Source of the DNA: Campylobacterales bacterium
Lineage (GTDB): Bacteria > Campylobacterota > Campylobacteria > Campylobacterales > Sulfurimonadaceae
DNA length: 56,608 nt
Direction: 5' to 3'
NCBI GenBank assembly: GCA_024280035.1
Contig: JAJRQV010000083.1
Location: 1-56,608, forward strand
Below are positions 26,819-35,294 of this stretch, piece after piece; the stretch's first letter is position 1; every line of letters starts with the position of its first letter. The position numbers and the translations under genes were made by a program. The notes under the pieces are model-generated. The model did not search any database. It had not been told where the DNA came from and saw only the letters and a program-made list of their open reading frames with translations.

Positions 26819-27612
26819 TGGATAAGAATTATCAAATTATGGGAGTATTAAATGCTAATGATGACAGTTTTTATAAACAGAGTCGTTTTACTGCATCTAA
26901 TGCCATTAGTAAAATACAAGAAATGATACAAGAGGGTGCTGATATTATAGATATTGGTGCGGTTTCCTCTCGTCCGGGAAGTGTTGGGGTGAGTGATGCA
27001 GAAGAACTGAAGCGACTTAAACCCATATTAGATGCTATTTACAATGAAAAACTTTATGAACAGGTAGAGTTTAGTTTAGACTCTTATTCTCTGCCTTCGT
27101 GTGCGTATGCATTAGACAAGGGATTTGGTATTATTAATGATATTACTGGGCTTGCTAATGATGAACTCTGTGTTTTAATTGCAAGATATAAGGCAAAGGC
27201 TGTTGTTATGCATATGTTAGGAAAACCTCAAAATATGCAAGATAATCCAAATTATAAAAATCTTTTACTTGAGGTGAAAGAGTTCTTTATCAAACGAATT
27301 TCTAAGGCAGAATCCTTAGGTGTTAATGAGGTTATTTTAGATGTAGGTATTGGTTTTGGTAAGAGTTTGACAGACAACATTGAACTTATTAAACAGATGC
27401 ATTTTTGTAAAGATTTAGGAAAAGAACTCTTAATAGGTGCGAGTCGCAAATCTATGATAGATCTTATCTCTGCTTCTGCATCTGAACAGAGGTTAGCAGG
27501 AACATTAGCCATTCATCTCAAAGCATATGATAATGGTGCCTCACTGATTCGTTGTCATGATGTTAAAGAGCATGTTCAAGCCTTTAAGGTACATACTGCA
27601 CTCCTGAGTTAG
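26818..27612 (+). CDS. folP: Dihydropteroate synthase
   Basis: A 264-aa TIM-barrel enzyme of folate synthesis joining 4-aminobenzoate to the pterin. Signatures are IMGVLNANDDSF, GADIIDIGAVSSRPGS, INDITGL, VILDVGIGFGKS and LLIGASRKSMI. It has the canonical bacterial length, shorter than the ~380-aa Helicobacter and Campylobacter proteins as I recall them. The start overlaps the holB stop by one base, so translation is probably coupled to holB; a stop in holB could therefore affect folP. Confidence 0.94.
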   Translation: MDKNYQIMGVLNANDDSFYKQSRFTASNAISKIQEMIQEGADIIDIGAVSSRPGSVGVSDAEELKRLKPILDAIYNEKLYEQVEFSLDSYSLPSCAYALDKGFGIINDITGLANDELCVLIARYKAKAVVMHMLGKPQNMQDNPNYKNLLLEVKEFFIKRISKAESLGVNEVILDVGIGFGKSLTDNIELIKQMHFCKDLGKELLIGASRKSMIDLISASASEQRLAGTLAIHLKAYDNGASLIRCHDVKEHVQAFKVHTALLS

Positions 27613-27673
27613 CTCTAAAAACCCCACATTTTACCCACATTACACGGTTACACTTCTTTAATAAGGAGTTATT

Positions 27674-27979
27674 ATGGCAGATACGCAAGGGATACAGATT
27701 AGAGCAGATGATTTTGCTTATGTTACTTTTAAGATGCAAGCAAATCTGTATGAAACTGATGAAACTTTTTATGGAGTTGAAAATACAGTAGAAAGAATTT
27801 GTAGCTGTATTCTCTCTTGTACTCATGAGAGTGAAGCACTTCTTTCTCAGGCTAAACTTGGAATTATAGATGCCTTTAATCGATTAAAAAATGAAGAGAA
27901 TTTGCCGATATTGTCTTATGATACGATTACTGATGTAATCAAATATATAGATGATAAGTCCTCAAAAAGGAGTGTATAA
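27674..27979 (+). CDS. Small acidic protein related to the next gene
   Basis: A 101-aa protein with a good RBS (AAGGAG). No named domain recognised. Its C-terminal half (ALLSQAKLGIIDAFNRL, then LPILSYDTITDVIKYIDD) is similar in pattern to the C-terminus of the following protein (NLLRAGREGVLQGLKDA, then LPDISYATIDKAVELID), indicating tandem paralogues. Two Cys lie in ICSCILSC. The stop overlaps the next start by one base (TAATG). Confidence 0.7.
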   Translation: MADTQGIQIRADDFAYVTFKMQANLYETDETFYGVENTVERICSCILSCTHESEALLSQAKLGIIDAFNRLKNEENLPILSYDTITDVIKYIDDKSSKRSV

Positions 27980-28521
27980 TGATTAATACAAGTACAAATG
28001 CAGGTGTAAATATTAAGTACAGTGGAAAAGAAGAGTTTACTGCACAAAGAAAAGAAGAGGTGAAAGCCTTACAAGAAGAGCATCAGGCTTCAAAAGAAGC
28101 CAATATCAGTCAACTCCTTTCAAGTCTACAAGCTGTTATTGAAAAAAGAGCAGAAGGAAGTAAAAGTTTTGAAGTTCAATATGAAGAGTTTCAAAGTTTT
28201 TTACAAGATATTGCTTATGAATGTAAGGCTATTGCTAACTTATCTCAAGACGAAGCGACGGAACTGGTGAGTGAAGATGGTTTTTTTGGAGTCACTCAAA
28301 CATCTGAACGAATAGCAAACTTTGTTATTTTAGGTTCAGGTGGAGATGAAAATCTTTTAAGAGCAGGTAGAGAGGGTGTTCTTCAAGGGCTTAAAGATGC
28401 AGAAGCCCTTTGGGGTGGGAAACTTCCTGATATCTCTTACGCGACGATTGATAAGGCTGTAGAACTTATTGATCAGGCTTTAATTGATGGTGGCTTCTCT
28501 GTTTTAGATGTAGAAGCCTAA
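27979..28521 (+). CDS. Hypothetical protein (DUF5610-like / 'hydrogenase-4 component G' annotation)
   Basis: A 180-aa soluble protein: Lys/Glu-rich helical N-terminus (about 15-75), then ERIANFVILGSGGDENLLR and LWGGKLPDISYATIDKAVEL. Proteins of this pattern in Campylobacterota are, from memory, annotated as hydrogenase-4 component G or DUF5610, with no evidence for a hydrogenase role here because no hydrogenase genes are near. Coupled to the paralogous gene upstream. Confidence 0.65.
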   Translation: MINTSTNAGVNIKYSGKEEFTAQRKEEVKALQEEHQASKEANISQLLSSLQAVIEKRAEGSKSFEVQYEEFQSFLQDIAYECKAIANLSQDEATELVSEDGFFGVTQTSERIANFVILGSGGDENLLRAGREGVLQGLKDAEALWGGKLPDISYATIDKAVELIDQALIDGGFSVLDVEA

Positions 28522-28553
28522 GGTATAAAGAAAAACTCTTTAGAAAATCTAAA

Positions 28554-30194
28554 CTAAGACATAATTCCTTCAATAATAGTATAAACTAAGGCTGAGATTC
28601 CTGCTGCTGCGGGAACAGTAATTATCCATGCTGCAACAATTTTCATAATCGCAGAACGTTGAACATATTTAGTTTTTTTGGCACGTTTAAGATGTTTTTT
28701 CTCTTGTTTAATAAGTTGATCTTCGGCTTCAATTAAATCTTTTAATGTCTGAATACGTGCTTTTATCTCATCTGTTTTTACTTCTACTGCTTTTAACTCT
28801 TTAAGTTCAGATTTATGTGTTTTTTTGATTTTTTTATCTTCTTTAATCTGTGCTTCTTCGGCTTCTATTCGTTCTTGTGCTGTAGTGTCTGAGAGGTACT
28901 CTCTTAAAAAACCAACACCAAAAATTCCCCCAATTGCAATGTGCGTTGATGAAACAGGAAGACCTAATTGAGAAGCGATAATAACAGTGATTGCGGCTGC
29001 CATTGCAACAGAATAGGCACGGATTTGATTTAATTCAGTAATTTCAGAACCTACCGTTTTGATTAGTTTAGGACCATACAGAGCAAGTCCTAAAGAGATA
29101 CCAAATGCACCTACAAGCATTACCCATAAAGGAATAGATGCCTTAGTTGAGATGCTTGAACTCTGAATGGCATCAGCAACAGCAGCTAAGGGCCCAATGG
29201 CATTAGCAACATCATTAGCACCATTAGCAAAAGATAAAAGTGCTGCCGCAAAAATAAGGGGGATAGTAAATAGTGTATTCGCTGAATGGGCGGTATTTTC
29301 TAATTTTAAAGAGGCTTTTTTAACCATAGGTTTAACAAGAATATAGACAATAATTGCAAATACTAAACCAATACTTAGACCTGCTAACAAGGTTGGTTTT
29401 TTTGTAGCTTCAAAAGCAAAAGGTAAAACAGAGTTAGCCGTGTCAATAATACTTGGCCAAATTTTCTTTAAACCCTTTAATGTAAGGTAAGTAGTAAATG
29501 CAAATGCCATAATAGAGACATAAATAGGTACCATAGTACGCATAGCAGCAAGACGATCTTCTTTATAAAGAATAGTCTTTTTAATAGTATAAAGGAATGT
29601 TGCTGCGATAATAGCCCCTAAAACAGGTGAAATAACCCATGAAGCAGCAATTTTCCCCATAGTTCCCCAAGAAACAATACTAAAACCAGCAGCAGCAATA
29701 CCACCGCCCATAACACCACCCACAATTGAGTGTGTTGTAGAAACAGGTGCACCCACCTTAGTTGCAATGTTTAACCATAAACCACCGGCAAGTAAAGCTG
29801 AAGTCATTGCCCAGATAAACTCTTGGGTGTTGATAAACATCTCTGGGTCAATAATGCCTTTTTTAATGGTACTTACAACGTCACCACCAGCAATTAAAGC
29901 ACCACTGGCTTCAAAAATAGCGGCAATAATAATTGCACCCCCCATGGTAAGTGCTTTTGAACCCACAGCAGGACCAACATTATTGGCAACATCATTCGCC
30001 CCAATATTAAGTGCCATATAACCACCAAAGACAGCAGCAATAGCTAAAAAAGCGTTATTCGTTACATTTTCTGCCCCAAATGCATACGCAAGAACAGCAA
30101 GTAAAAAGGTAATTGCCATTCCCATTTTAATAAAGTCACCTTGGGTGCTTTTTTGTGCCTTGTTTTCAAGTTTTGTGAGTGTATGGATGTCCAT
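28554..30194 (-). CDS. Inorganic phosphate transporter (PiT family)
   Basis: A 546-aa inner-membrane protein with two PiT repeats: GANDVANNVGPAVGSKALTM in the first half and FANGANDVANAIGPLAAV in the second, plus PVSTTHSIVGGVMGGG and PVSSTHIAIGGIFGVG. About 12 membrane segments. A charged Lys/Glu-rich coiled-coil insertion (about 445-510) precedes the last helices and is longer than in PitA, a feature I associate with this phylum. It probably imports phosphate with a cation. Confidence 0.93.
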   Translation of the reverse strand: MDIHTLTKLENKAQKSTQGDFIKMGMAITFLLAVLAYAFGAENVTNNAFLAIAAVFGGYMALNIGANDVANNVGPAVGSKALTMGGAIIIAAIFEASGALIAGGDVVSTIKKGIIDPEMFINTQEFIWAMTSALLAGGLWLNIATKVGAPVSTTHSIVGGVMGGGIAAAGFSIVSWGTMGKIAASWVISPVLGAIIAATFLYTIKKTILYKEDRLAAMRTMVPIYVSIMAFAFTTYLTLKGLKKIWPSIIDTANSVLPFAFEATKKPTLLAGLSIGLVFAIIVYILVKPMVKKASLKLENTAHSANTLFTIPLIFAAALLSFANGANDVANAIGPLAAVADAIQSSSISTKASIPLWVMLVGAFGISLGLALYGPKLIKTVGSEITELNQIRAYSVAMAAAITVIIASQLGLPVSSTHIAIGGIFGVGFLREYLSDTTAQERIEAEEAQIKEDKKIKKTHKSELKELKAVEVKTDEIKARIQTLKDLIEAEDQLIKQEKKHLKRAKKTKYVQRSAIMKIVAAWIITVPAAAGISALVYTIIEGIMS

Positions 30195-30319
30195 TATTTT
30201 CCCTATGTAAAAATATTTTGGAAGTTTATTACAGTTAGATTACAATACGGTTACATGTTGATATCATGGTGTAAAAATAATGGGGAATTATACTCTAAAA
30301 AGATTTAAAAAAAAGGGAG

Positions 30320-30338
30320 GTAGAAGCGTGGCTTCTAC
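30320..30338. terminator. Bidirectional terminator between the cyclophilin and phosphate transporter genes
   Basis: A perfect 8-bp stem GTAGAAGC-GTG-GCTTCTAC followed by T7 on the plus strand and, on the minus strand, by CTCCC then T8. It ends the minus-strand cyclophilin transcript; the cyclophilin stop codon itself lies in the stem. Confidence 0.75.
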
Positions 30339-30916
30339 TTTTTTTCTAAGAGATAGGCTTTTATAATACGCTGCTCTTCATAAGGGCGATTACCACGAGG
30401 GTTAACCTTTACCATTTCAAGTTTACGAATGTTTTCATAACCTGATTTTACCTCACCAAAAATAGTATGGCGACCATTTAAATGAGGGGTTGGAACTGTT
30501 GTAATAAAAAACTGGCTTCCATTTGTACGAGGACCTGCATTTGCCATTGCTAAGATACCTTTTTTATTAAAAACTACATTAGGCGAAAACTCATCTTCAA
30601 AAGGTTTATGCCAGATTGACTCACCGCCACGCCCTGTTCCCGTTGGGTCTCCACCTTGAATCATAAAACCTTTAATAATACGATGGAAAATAATACCATT
30701 ATAATAACCTTCTTTTACGTGTGTAACAAAGTTTTCAACAGCCTTAGGGGCAATACGTGGAAATAATTCAAGCGTAATATCTCCTTGTGTTGTTTCAAGC
30801 ACCACAATAGGGTTGTTTGATTTTTGGCTCTTTTTTGAAAGAGAGTCACTAAGTCCTCCTGCATAAGCAAAAAGTGTTAAACTCAACAGTGTCAGTAGTG
30901 TTTTAATGATATTCAT
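30335..30916 (-). CDS. Secreted peptidyl-prolyl cis-trans isomerase (cyclophilin)
   Basis: A 193-aa protein with a signal peptide at 1-19 ([19 protein letters not shown]), so it should act in the periplasm on folding proteins. The cyclophilin domain is complete: [39 protein letters not shown] and [11 protein letters not shown], including the catalytic Arg of FHR. It ends in a TAG stop, which shows that TAG is read as a normal stop in this genome. Confidence 0.93.
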   Translation of the reverse strand: MNIIKTLLTLLSLTLFAYAGGLSDSLSKKSQKSNNPIVVLETTQGDITLELFPRIAPKAVENFVTHVKEGYYNGIIFHRIIKGFMIQGGDPTGTGRGGESIWHKPFEDEFSPNVVFNKKGILAMANAGPRTNGSQFFITTVPTPHLNGRHTIFGEVKSGYENIRKLEMVKVNPRGNRPYEEQRIIKAYLLEKK

Positions 30917-30944
30917 GTTGTATATGTCCTTTTAATAAGATAAA

Positions 30945-31076
30945 TTAGTTGTTTTCGTGTTCAAATAACTCATCTTTGATTTGGTTGATAATTTGGTAAA
31001 CATCTTTGTTGGCTGAAAGTATAAAACTTTTTTCATTAGCCCTAGATATAAGTTCGATTTTATCATAACTTGACTA
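30945..31076 (-). other. Displaced C-terminal segment of the P-loop protein behind an amber codon
   Basis: Directly after the TAG (31074-31076) the same frame stays open for 42 more codons to a TAA at 30945-30947: SSYDKIELISRANEKSFIL, then SANKDVYQIINQIKDEL. This reads like a genuine helicase-type C-terminus (the final strand and helix after the last motif), so the intact protein was probably ~483 aa. Confidence 0.7.
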
Positions 31077-32396
31077 TGCGTGTATTACAACAATAACAAA
31101 TCTGTTTAAAATACATGCAGTATGACTTAATGGGTAAATAAGTAGACCTTCTTTTACTTTTTCAGGGTCATCAAACTGATATGCGATAGGTTCAAAATAA
31201 CTGTTAATTTCGCTTTGAAGTTTAAGTGACTCTTCTTTATTGTAATGAACAATAGTAATCTCTTGTGCGGGTACATTTTTAAGAAGGTTAGCTAAGGTTA
31301 GTAAGGTATTCATAAAAATATTACCCTGTAAGAAACTAAGGTTTTTATTTAAGTTCTCAACACGTAAACCTTCACAAGCCGCACTTACGCTAGGTGTAAG
31401 ACGAAAACTCTCTTCTAAAGACTGTATAGTGAAATCATGGAGTTGATGATTGGAAGAGACAAGAAGTTTACCTTCTTTGCTTAACAGAGAATTTAAGCCT
31501 TCTATATCAGCCTCATTAACATTATCACAAATCACTAATTCATATTTCTCTTTTTCCCGATGACGGCGTTGAATGGTTTCAAAACTACTAACATTAATAT
31601 CTGCAGGATTAATCATCCAGCTAGAATTTTCTATAAAAGAGAAAATAAGAGATTGCAAAAAATGAACATTACACGCACGTGAAGCAAAAATTATAAGGTC
31701 TAAATCAGGATTTTTCTGTTTCTCATAAAGCGCCTTGGCGATAAGAACTGAACTTTTTCCTGAACCAGGAAGACCTTGAATACAGAGTTTACTACTAAGT
31801 TCTAGGTGTACAGCACGTTCTTGTGCCTTTGTCATAAGTTTATTATTTTGGGCAATATTAAGTTCTGAAAAGAGGGCATGTTTAATCTGTTCTACGCTGT
31901 ATTTTTGTTTCTCTTTTAAATCATGTAAAGATTTAGCGTTATTACTGTAACTAAAAAGAGTTAAGTGTTTAGGAATAAGTTGATGAAAACTTTCATCTAA
32001 GGCATCAAAATCCTCTTCACTTAGAACAGGGCAGATTAAAATTGAATGTACAGGGGCAATTTGTTTATGAAAAACATCTTCAAAACGGTTTTTAATAAAG
32101 CTTTTATCATCTTGGGTTTGAACATCAGCATTTTTTTCAGTGGATTCTGCCTTAGAAGCGGTCACGCCTTTAAGTTTTGTTGCATTATAATGAAAAGAGT
32201 TAAAAAGAACAACACCCATATAAGGATGAATCATCATGTATTGAATATATTTACTTTTGTCTTGAAAAAAAATAGGAATATTAGTATAAAACTCTGCCTC
32301 ATCTTTTAAGAGGTTTTTAATGTACTCAAAATTGTTCTGTATAGCCGAAGGTTTAGGTGTTGATGGAGAAGAGAAGAATTTAGAGAAGATACTCAT
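31074..32396 (-). CDS. P-loop NTPase / UvrD-like helicase fragment, ending at an internal TAG
   Basis: A 440-aa protein as terminated. The N-terminal ~150 residues resemble a nuclease-related (NERD-like) region. An ATPase domain follows, with Walker A CIQGLPGSGKSSVL near 213-226 and a Walker B-like LVICDNVNEAD in the middle, in the order of superfamily 1 DNA helicases but much shorter than UvrD. The canonical DEAQ is changed to DNVNE. The TAG that ends it is followed by 42 sense codons in frame, so the C-terminus is truncated or read through. Role unknown; DNA or RNA unwinding is inferred. Confidence 0.75.
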   Translation of the reverse strand: MSIFSKFFSSPSTPKPSAIQNNFEYIKNLLKDEAEFYTNIPIFFQDKSKYIQYMMIHPYMGVVLFNSFHYNATKLKGVTASKAESTEKNADVQTQDDKSFIKNRFEDVFHKQIAPVHSILICPVLSEEDFDALDESFHQLIPKHLTLFSYSNNAKSLHDLKEKQKYSVEQIKHALFSELNIAQNNKLMTKAQERAVHLELSSKLCIQGLPGSGKSSVLIAKALYEKQKNPDLDLIIFASRACNVHFLQSLIFSFIENSSWMINPADINVSSFETIQRRHREKEKYELVICDNVNEADIEGLNSLLSKEGKLLVSSNHQLHDFTIQSLEESFRLTPSVSAACEGLRVENLNKNLSFLQGNIFMNTLLTLANLLKNVPAQEITIVHYNKEESLKLQSEINSYFEPIAYQFDDPEKVKEGLLIYPLSHTACILNRFVIVVIHA

Positions 32397-32468
32397 TATC
32401 TGCCTGTATATACTTTTTTTTAAAGATTAATCGAATACTTAAAAAAAGTACGAATTTGTGAAGAAGGT

Positions 32469-32486
32469 GTTCAGCCGAGGCTGAAC
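32469..32486 (-). terminator. Hairpin downstream of the HU gene
   Basis: A perfect 8-bp stem GTTCAGCC-GA-GGCTGAAC lies 8 nt after the HU stop. No T-run follows directly, so termination efficiency is uncertain. Confidence 0.45.
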
Positions 32487-32493
32487 AAGGTAA

Positions 32494-32778
32494 TTATTTA
32501 CCAGCAGCTACGCGATCTTTAAGACCTTTACCTGCTTTGAACTTAGGAACCATCTTATCCGATGTTGTATATGTTTTATCTGTTCCTGGAACTTTACCAC
32601 TTTTACCTTTTTGAAGAGCAGAAGCGAATGAACCGAAACCTACTAAAGAAACGTCTTCTTTAGAAACAAGTGCTTCAGTTACAGCTTGAGTAAATGCTTT
32701 AATTGCAGTTTCTGCTTCTACTTTTGTTTTGTAGTCGCCACTTTTTTGTACTAGTTCAACGAATTGTGCTTTATTCAT
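32494..32778 (-). CDS. hup: HU family DNA-binding protein
   Basis: A 94-aa nucleoid protein that bends and compacts DNA. It starts MNKAQFVELVQKSGDYKTKVEAE, has the core VSLVGFGSFAS, and the beta-arm KGKSGKVPGTDKTYT leading to VPKFKAGKGLKDRV. The beta-arm tip departs from the usual RNP sequence. AGAGGGAT precedes the ATG. It is monocistronic. Confidence 0.95.
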   Translation of the reverse strand: MNKAQFVELVQKSGDYKTKVEAETAIKAFTQAVTEALVSKEDVSLVGFGSFASALQKGKSGKVPGTDKTYTTSDKMVPKFKAGKGLKDRVAAGK

Positions 32779-32879
32779 CGTAATCCCTCTATGAGTTAAA
32801 GTATGCTCATAATTTAAAGCTTAAAAATAAACTATAAATTAATCAACTGCGAATACTTTATAGCTTTTTACCTTAAAAA

Positions 32880-33137
32880 TTACTTCGAGTCCCTATTTTT
32901 AGGGCGAAATTGCTTAAAAAGTTTAGTTTTAGGTAGTTTTGCACCCTGAAGGAACACATTTTTTTTAGATTTAATATAAGAAATGCCTATCGGTACTCCT
33001 TTAACAACTACCTGAGTAAGGCTTGATATAAGGCGATTTTTATGCTCTTTTAGTTTGTCTCCTAATTTTTCATCCTTACCTAAAGATAAAAAAAGATCAT
33101 CTAAACCCACTCTTTCATGTTCACTTAAACTGCTCAC
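32880..33137 (-). CDS. Small basic protein paired with an HTH regulator
   Basis: An 85-aa protein read from GTG at 33137, overlapping the HTH gene by 4 nt (GTGA). N-terminus acidic, C-terminus strongly basic (KLPKTKLFKQFRPKNRDSK). No domain recognised. The tight pairing with an XRE-type regulator is typical of autoregulated two-gene modules (for example toxin-antitoxin pairs), but nothing in the sequence proves toxicity. Confidence 0.6.
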   Translation of the reverse strand: MSSLSEHERVGLDDLFLSLGKDEKLGDKLKEHKNRLISSLTQVVVKGVPIGISYIKSKKNVFLQGAKLPKTKLFKQFRPKNRDSK

Positions 33138-33379
33138 TTAGCACCCCTTAACTTATTTATTTTCCTTACCACTCTTACCATATCTTCATCATCTAACTCG
33201 CCTAACATCTGCATCACAACACGGGCTGCTTGGGGAGCTGAATTTCCTAACTTCCAGTCCTGATAGGTTCTCATAGAGACGCCTACGTGTTTAGCCATCT
33301 CCTTTTGAGAGATTTTCTTACCCATGTTTTGTGATTCGACGGCGTTATGAAGCATATTAAATACATCTGCCAAATCCAT
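33134..33379 (-). CDS. XRE-like helix-turn-helix regulator
   Basis: An 81-aa protein with a clear HTH at about 25-50: ISQKEMAKHVGVSMRTYQDWKLG, followed by a short helical C-terminus. It may repress its own operon; the promoter side (33380-33624) contains helically phased TTTATCT repeats and a strong palindrome. It is upstream of, and coupled to, the 85-aa basic protein gene. Confidence 0.8.
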   Translation of the reverse strand: MDLADVFNMLHNAVESQNMGKKISQKEMAKHVGVSMRTYQDWKLGNSAPQAARVVMQMLGELDDEDMVRVVRKINKLRGAK

Positions 33380-33429
33380 AAGGACTAGTGTAGTCGAAGT
33401 TTCCTTAAAGTATACATTATATTGTATGT

Positions 33430-33459
33430 TTTATCTATCTTTTATCTGTATTTATCTAT
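33430..33459. repeat. Helically phased TTTATCT repeats upstream of the HTH gene
   Basis: TTTATCT occurs at 33430, 33441 and 33451, that is every 10-11 bp, in the AT-rich gap upstream of the HTH regulator. The spacing places all three on one face of the DNA, as expected for an operator or iteron-like binding array. The binder is unknown; the adjacent regulator is the obvious candidate. Confidence 0.5.
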
Positions 33460-33535
33460 TTAATTGTGTTAAATATACACATAAAATGATATATAGACAA
33501 TTTAAATATATAATAAGAATATAATAACGTTGTTA

Positions 33536-33555
33536 ATATACGGTTTTCCGTATAT
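33536..33555. promoter_or_regulatory. Palindrome in the HTH/DUF342 gap
   Basis: Perfect 8-bp arms ATATACGG / CCGTATAT around TTTT, in the 245-bp AT-rich gap between the DUF342 gene and the HTH gene. It could be an operator or a weak terminator. There is no T-run on either side. Confidence 0.4.
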
Positions 33556-33624
33556 AATTAAGATAAATATATAAAAAGTTAGGGATATAAAAAATAGCAG
33601 TTTACAAGAGTTTAGGGGAGTGGT

Positions 33625-35292
33625 TTAGAGGTCTATACTAATATTAACAGGCTCTAGGGTTATTTTGTTTTCATATTTACGAAGGCAAAAAGGCTCAAAA
33701 CTTTTGGCTTCTTTGGTACGATAAATAAGAGAAGTTTGTTTTTCTACCACACAGAACTCAATAGTATTAAGCCCAGTAATCGGTGCCATAATAGTAATAA
33801 CAGCATTATAATGACATAAGGTAATATCTTTAATCTCTTGATTTTTCTCTTCAAGCTCTTGTTTAATGGCAGGGCGTTTTTCAGGAGAGTGTTTAATTGC
33901 ATCTTCATATTTCCACTTAAGCTGTTCAGATTCTTCGATTAAAAAATGAAGTTTACTTTGTAAAACAGGAAGTTTTCTATAATCAATTACAAAATGGTTG
34001 TCTTCACCTAAAACTCTTTCAATCGTAATACTCTTAGAAGCAAAAACCTTAAGATTATGTTTAAGTGATTTAATTGTTACATGCTCTGCACAGATTGTTC
34101 CACCTAAGGCAGCGTTTACCTTTACATAAGTGGCATATATGGTGCCACCCTCAAGAGAGGTGATTTCTGCCTTATGACAACGGATGGTTCCCTTGTGTCT
34201 GTTGACTTTAACTATTTTTGCCGTGATAAAGGCTTCATTATGCGTGGCACCATCAATAATTACCTCTTTGGCTTCAATACTAGACTTGGCACCCATATGC
34301 CCTGTAACATGTACACTTTCAGACTTTAATTCTACACCTTCACCCAGACCATCTCGGGTAACATCGGTTTGAGAAATAACAACAGAGACCTCATTTTCCT
34401 CTTTTTTAGTGAGTTTAGCTTCTGAACGTTTTATATTTTGTACAACAATTTTGTTTGATATCGACAGGGTATTATTTAATATACTTACAAAACCACGTTT
34501 TTTACTGTAATAACGAATCTGAGTAGGGCTCTCTTGTATACGAATACTAGAGGTGTCAATGTTATACTCAATCTTAGCAATATTTTTAACATCACCTTGA
34601 AAGATGCGTTGACCTAAGGCATTAAGCCCGGCTTCTCCATATATGGGTTTCTTATAAGTGATAATCAGTTCAGAATCCTCAACTTCAACGACTTTTTCTT
34701 GTGTGCTCTTTTCTTTATAGTGTTCAATCACCTTGCTGGGTTCAGATATCTCAGGGTCAATACCTTCAAAAAGTAAGATAGACTCACTCTGGGTAAACGC
34801 TCCTTCATAAAGTTTTGAAACAAAAGTTTTTAAGTCACTCACCATACATGAGGAAAAAAGGTTAACCATCAAACGATTAAGGGCTTTAATTTTATTAAGT
34901 TCGGTATAAATAAGTTTGAGAAGTTCGACCTCACCATACTTAACTGTGGGTATTTCCGAATCAGGAGAGATAATCATCATGGGATAGGTGGAGAATTCAC
35001 CACGTTCAAGAGTATAGTTAAGATTTAATTCACTCTTTTTTTTAGAATGAATTTTTATTTTATACAGTTGTATAAACTCAACACGATCATCAATGAGTTT
35101 TTTAGGGTCTTTGTACTCTTTTTTATAATTATCATGAAACTTTACATAACTCTCATGATGGCAAGATTTAAAATAGGTCTGAACACCCACAAGGGTAAAG
35201 TCAAGAGAACTACGTTTATAGTGATGTTCCGCAGCAAACTCTTTGAGTGTACGTTGAATATAGCGGGTTGAGATTATTTTAGACGTAGCCAC
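33625..35292 (-). CDS. DUF342 (FapA-like) family protein
   Basis: A 555-aa protein. The middle third is a right-handed beta-helix-like stretch of short repeats (VHVTGHMGAKSSIEAKEVII, then AFITAKIVKVNRHKGTI, then TYVKVNAALGGTICAEHVTI), followed by a Lys/Glu-rich coiled coil (about 430-490), the DUF342/FapA layout. GTG start at 35292 after AGGG, 2 nt after the stop of the upstream gene. Members have been linked to flagellar assembly or cell-surface regulation in other bacteria; no flagellar genes are near here. Confidence 0.75.
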   Translation of the reverse strand: MATSKIISTRYIQRTLKEFAAEHHYKRSSLDFTLVGVQTYFKSCHHESYVKFHDNYKKEYKDPKKLIDDRVEFIQLYKIKIHSKKKSELNLNYTLERGEFSTYPMMIISPDSEIPTVKYGEVELLKLIYTELNKIKALNRLMVNLFSSCMVSDLKTFVSKLYEGAFTQSESILLFEGIDPEISEPSKVIEHYKEKSTQEKVVEVEDSELIITYKKPIYGEAGLNALGQRIFQGDVKNIAKIEYNIDTSSIRIQESPTQIRYYSKKRGFVSILNNTLSISNKIVVQNIKRSEAKLTKKEENEVSVVISQTDVTRDGLGEGVELKSESVHVTGHMGAKSSIEAKEVIIDGATHNEAFITAKIVKVNRHKGTIRCHKAEITSLEGGTIYATYVKVNAALGGTICAEHVTIKSLKHNLKVFASKSITIERVLGEDNHFVIDYRKLPVLQSKLHFLIEESEQLKWKYEDAIKHSPEKRPAIKQELEEKNQEIKDITLCHYNAVITIMAPITGLNTIEFCVVEKQTSLIYRTKEAKSFEPFCLRKYENKITLEPVNISIDL

Positions 35293-35294
35293 AT

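Noticed and set aside
27979-28521. True hydrogenase-4 component
   Set aside because: No hydrogenase genes nearby and no membrane or metal motifs; the name is probably an annotation carry-over.
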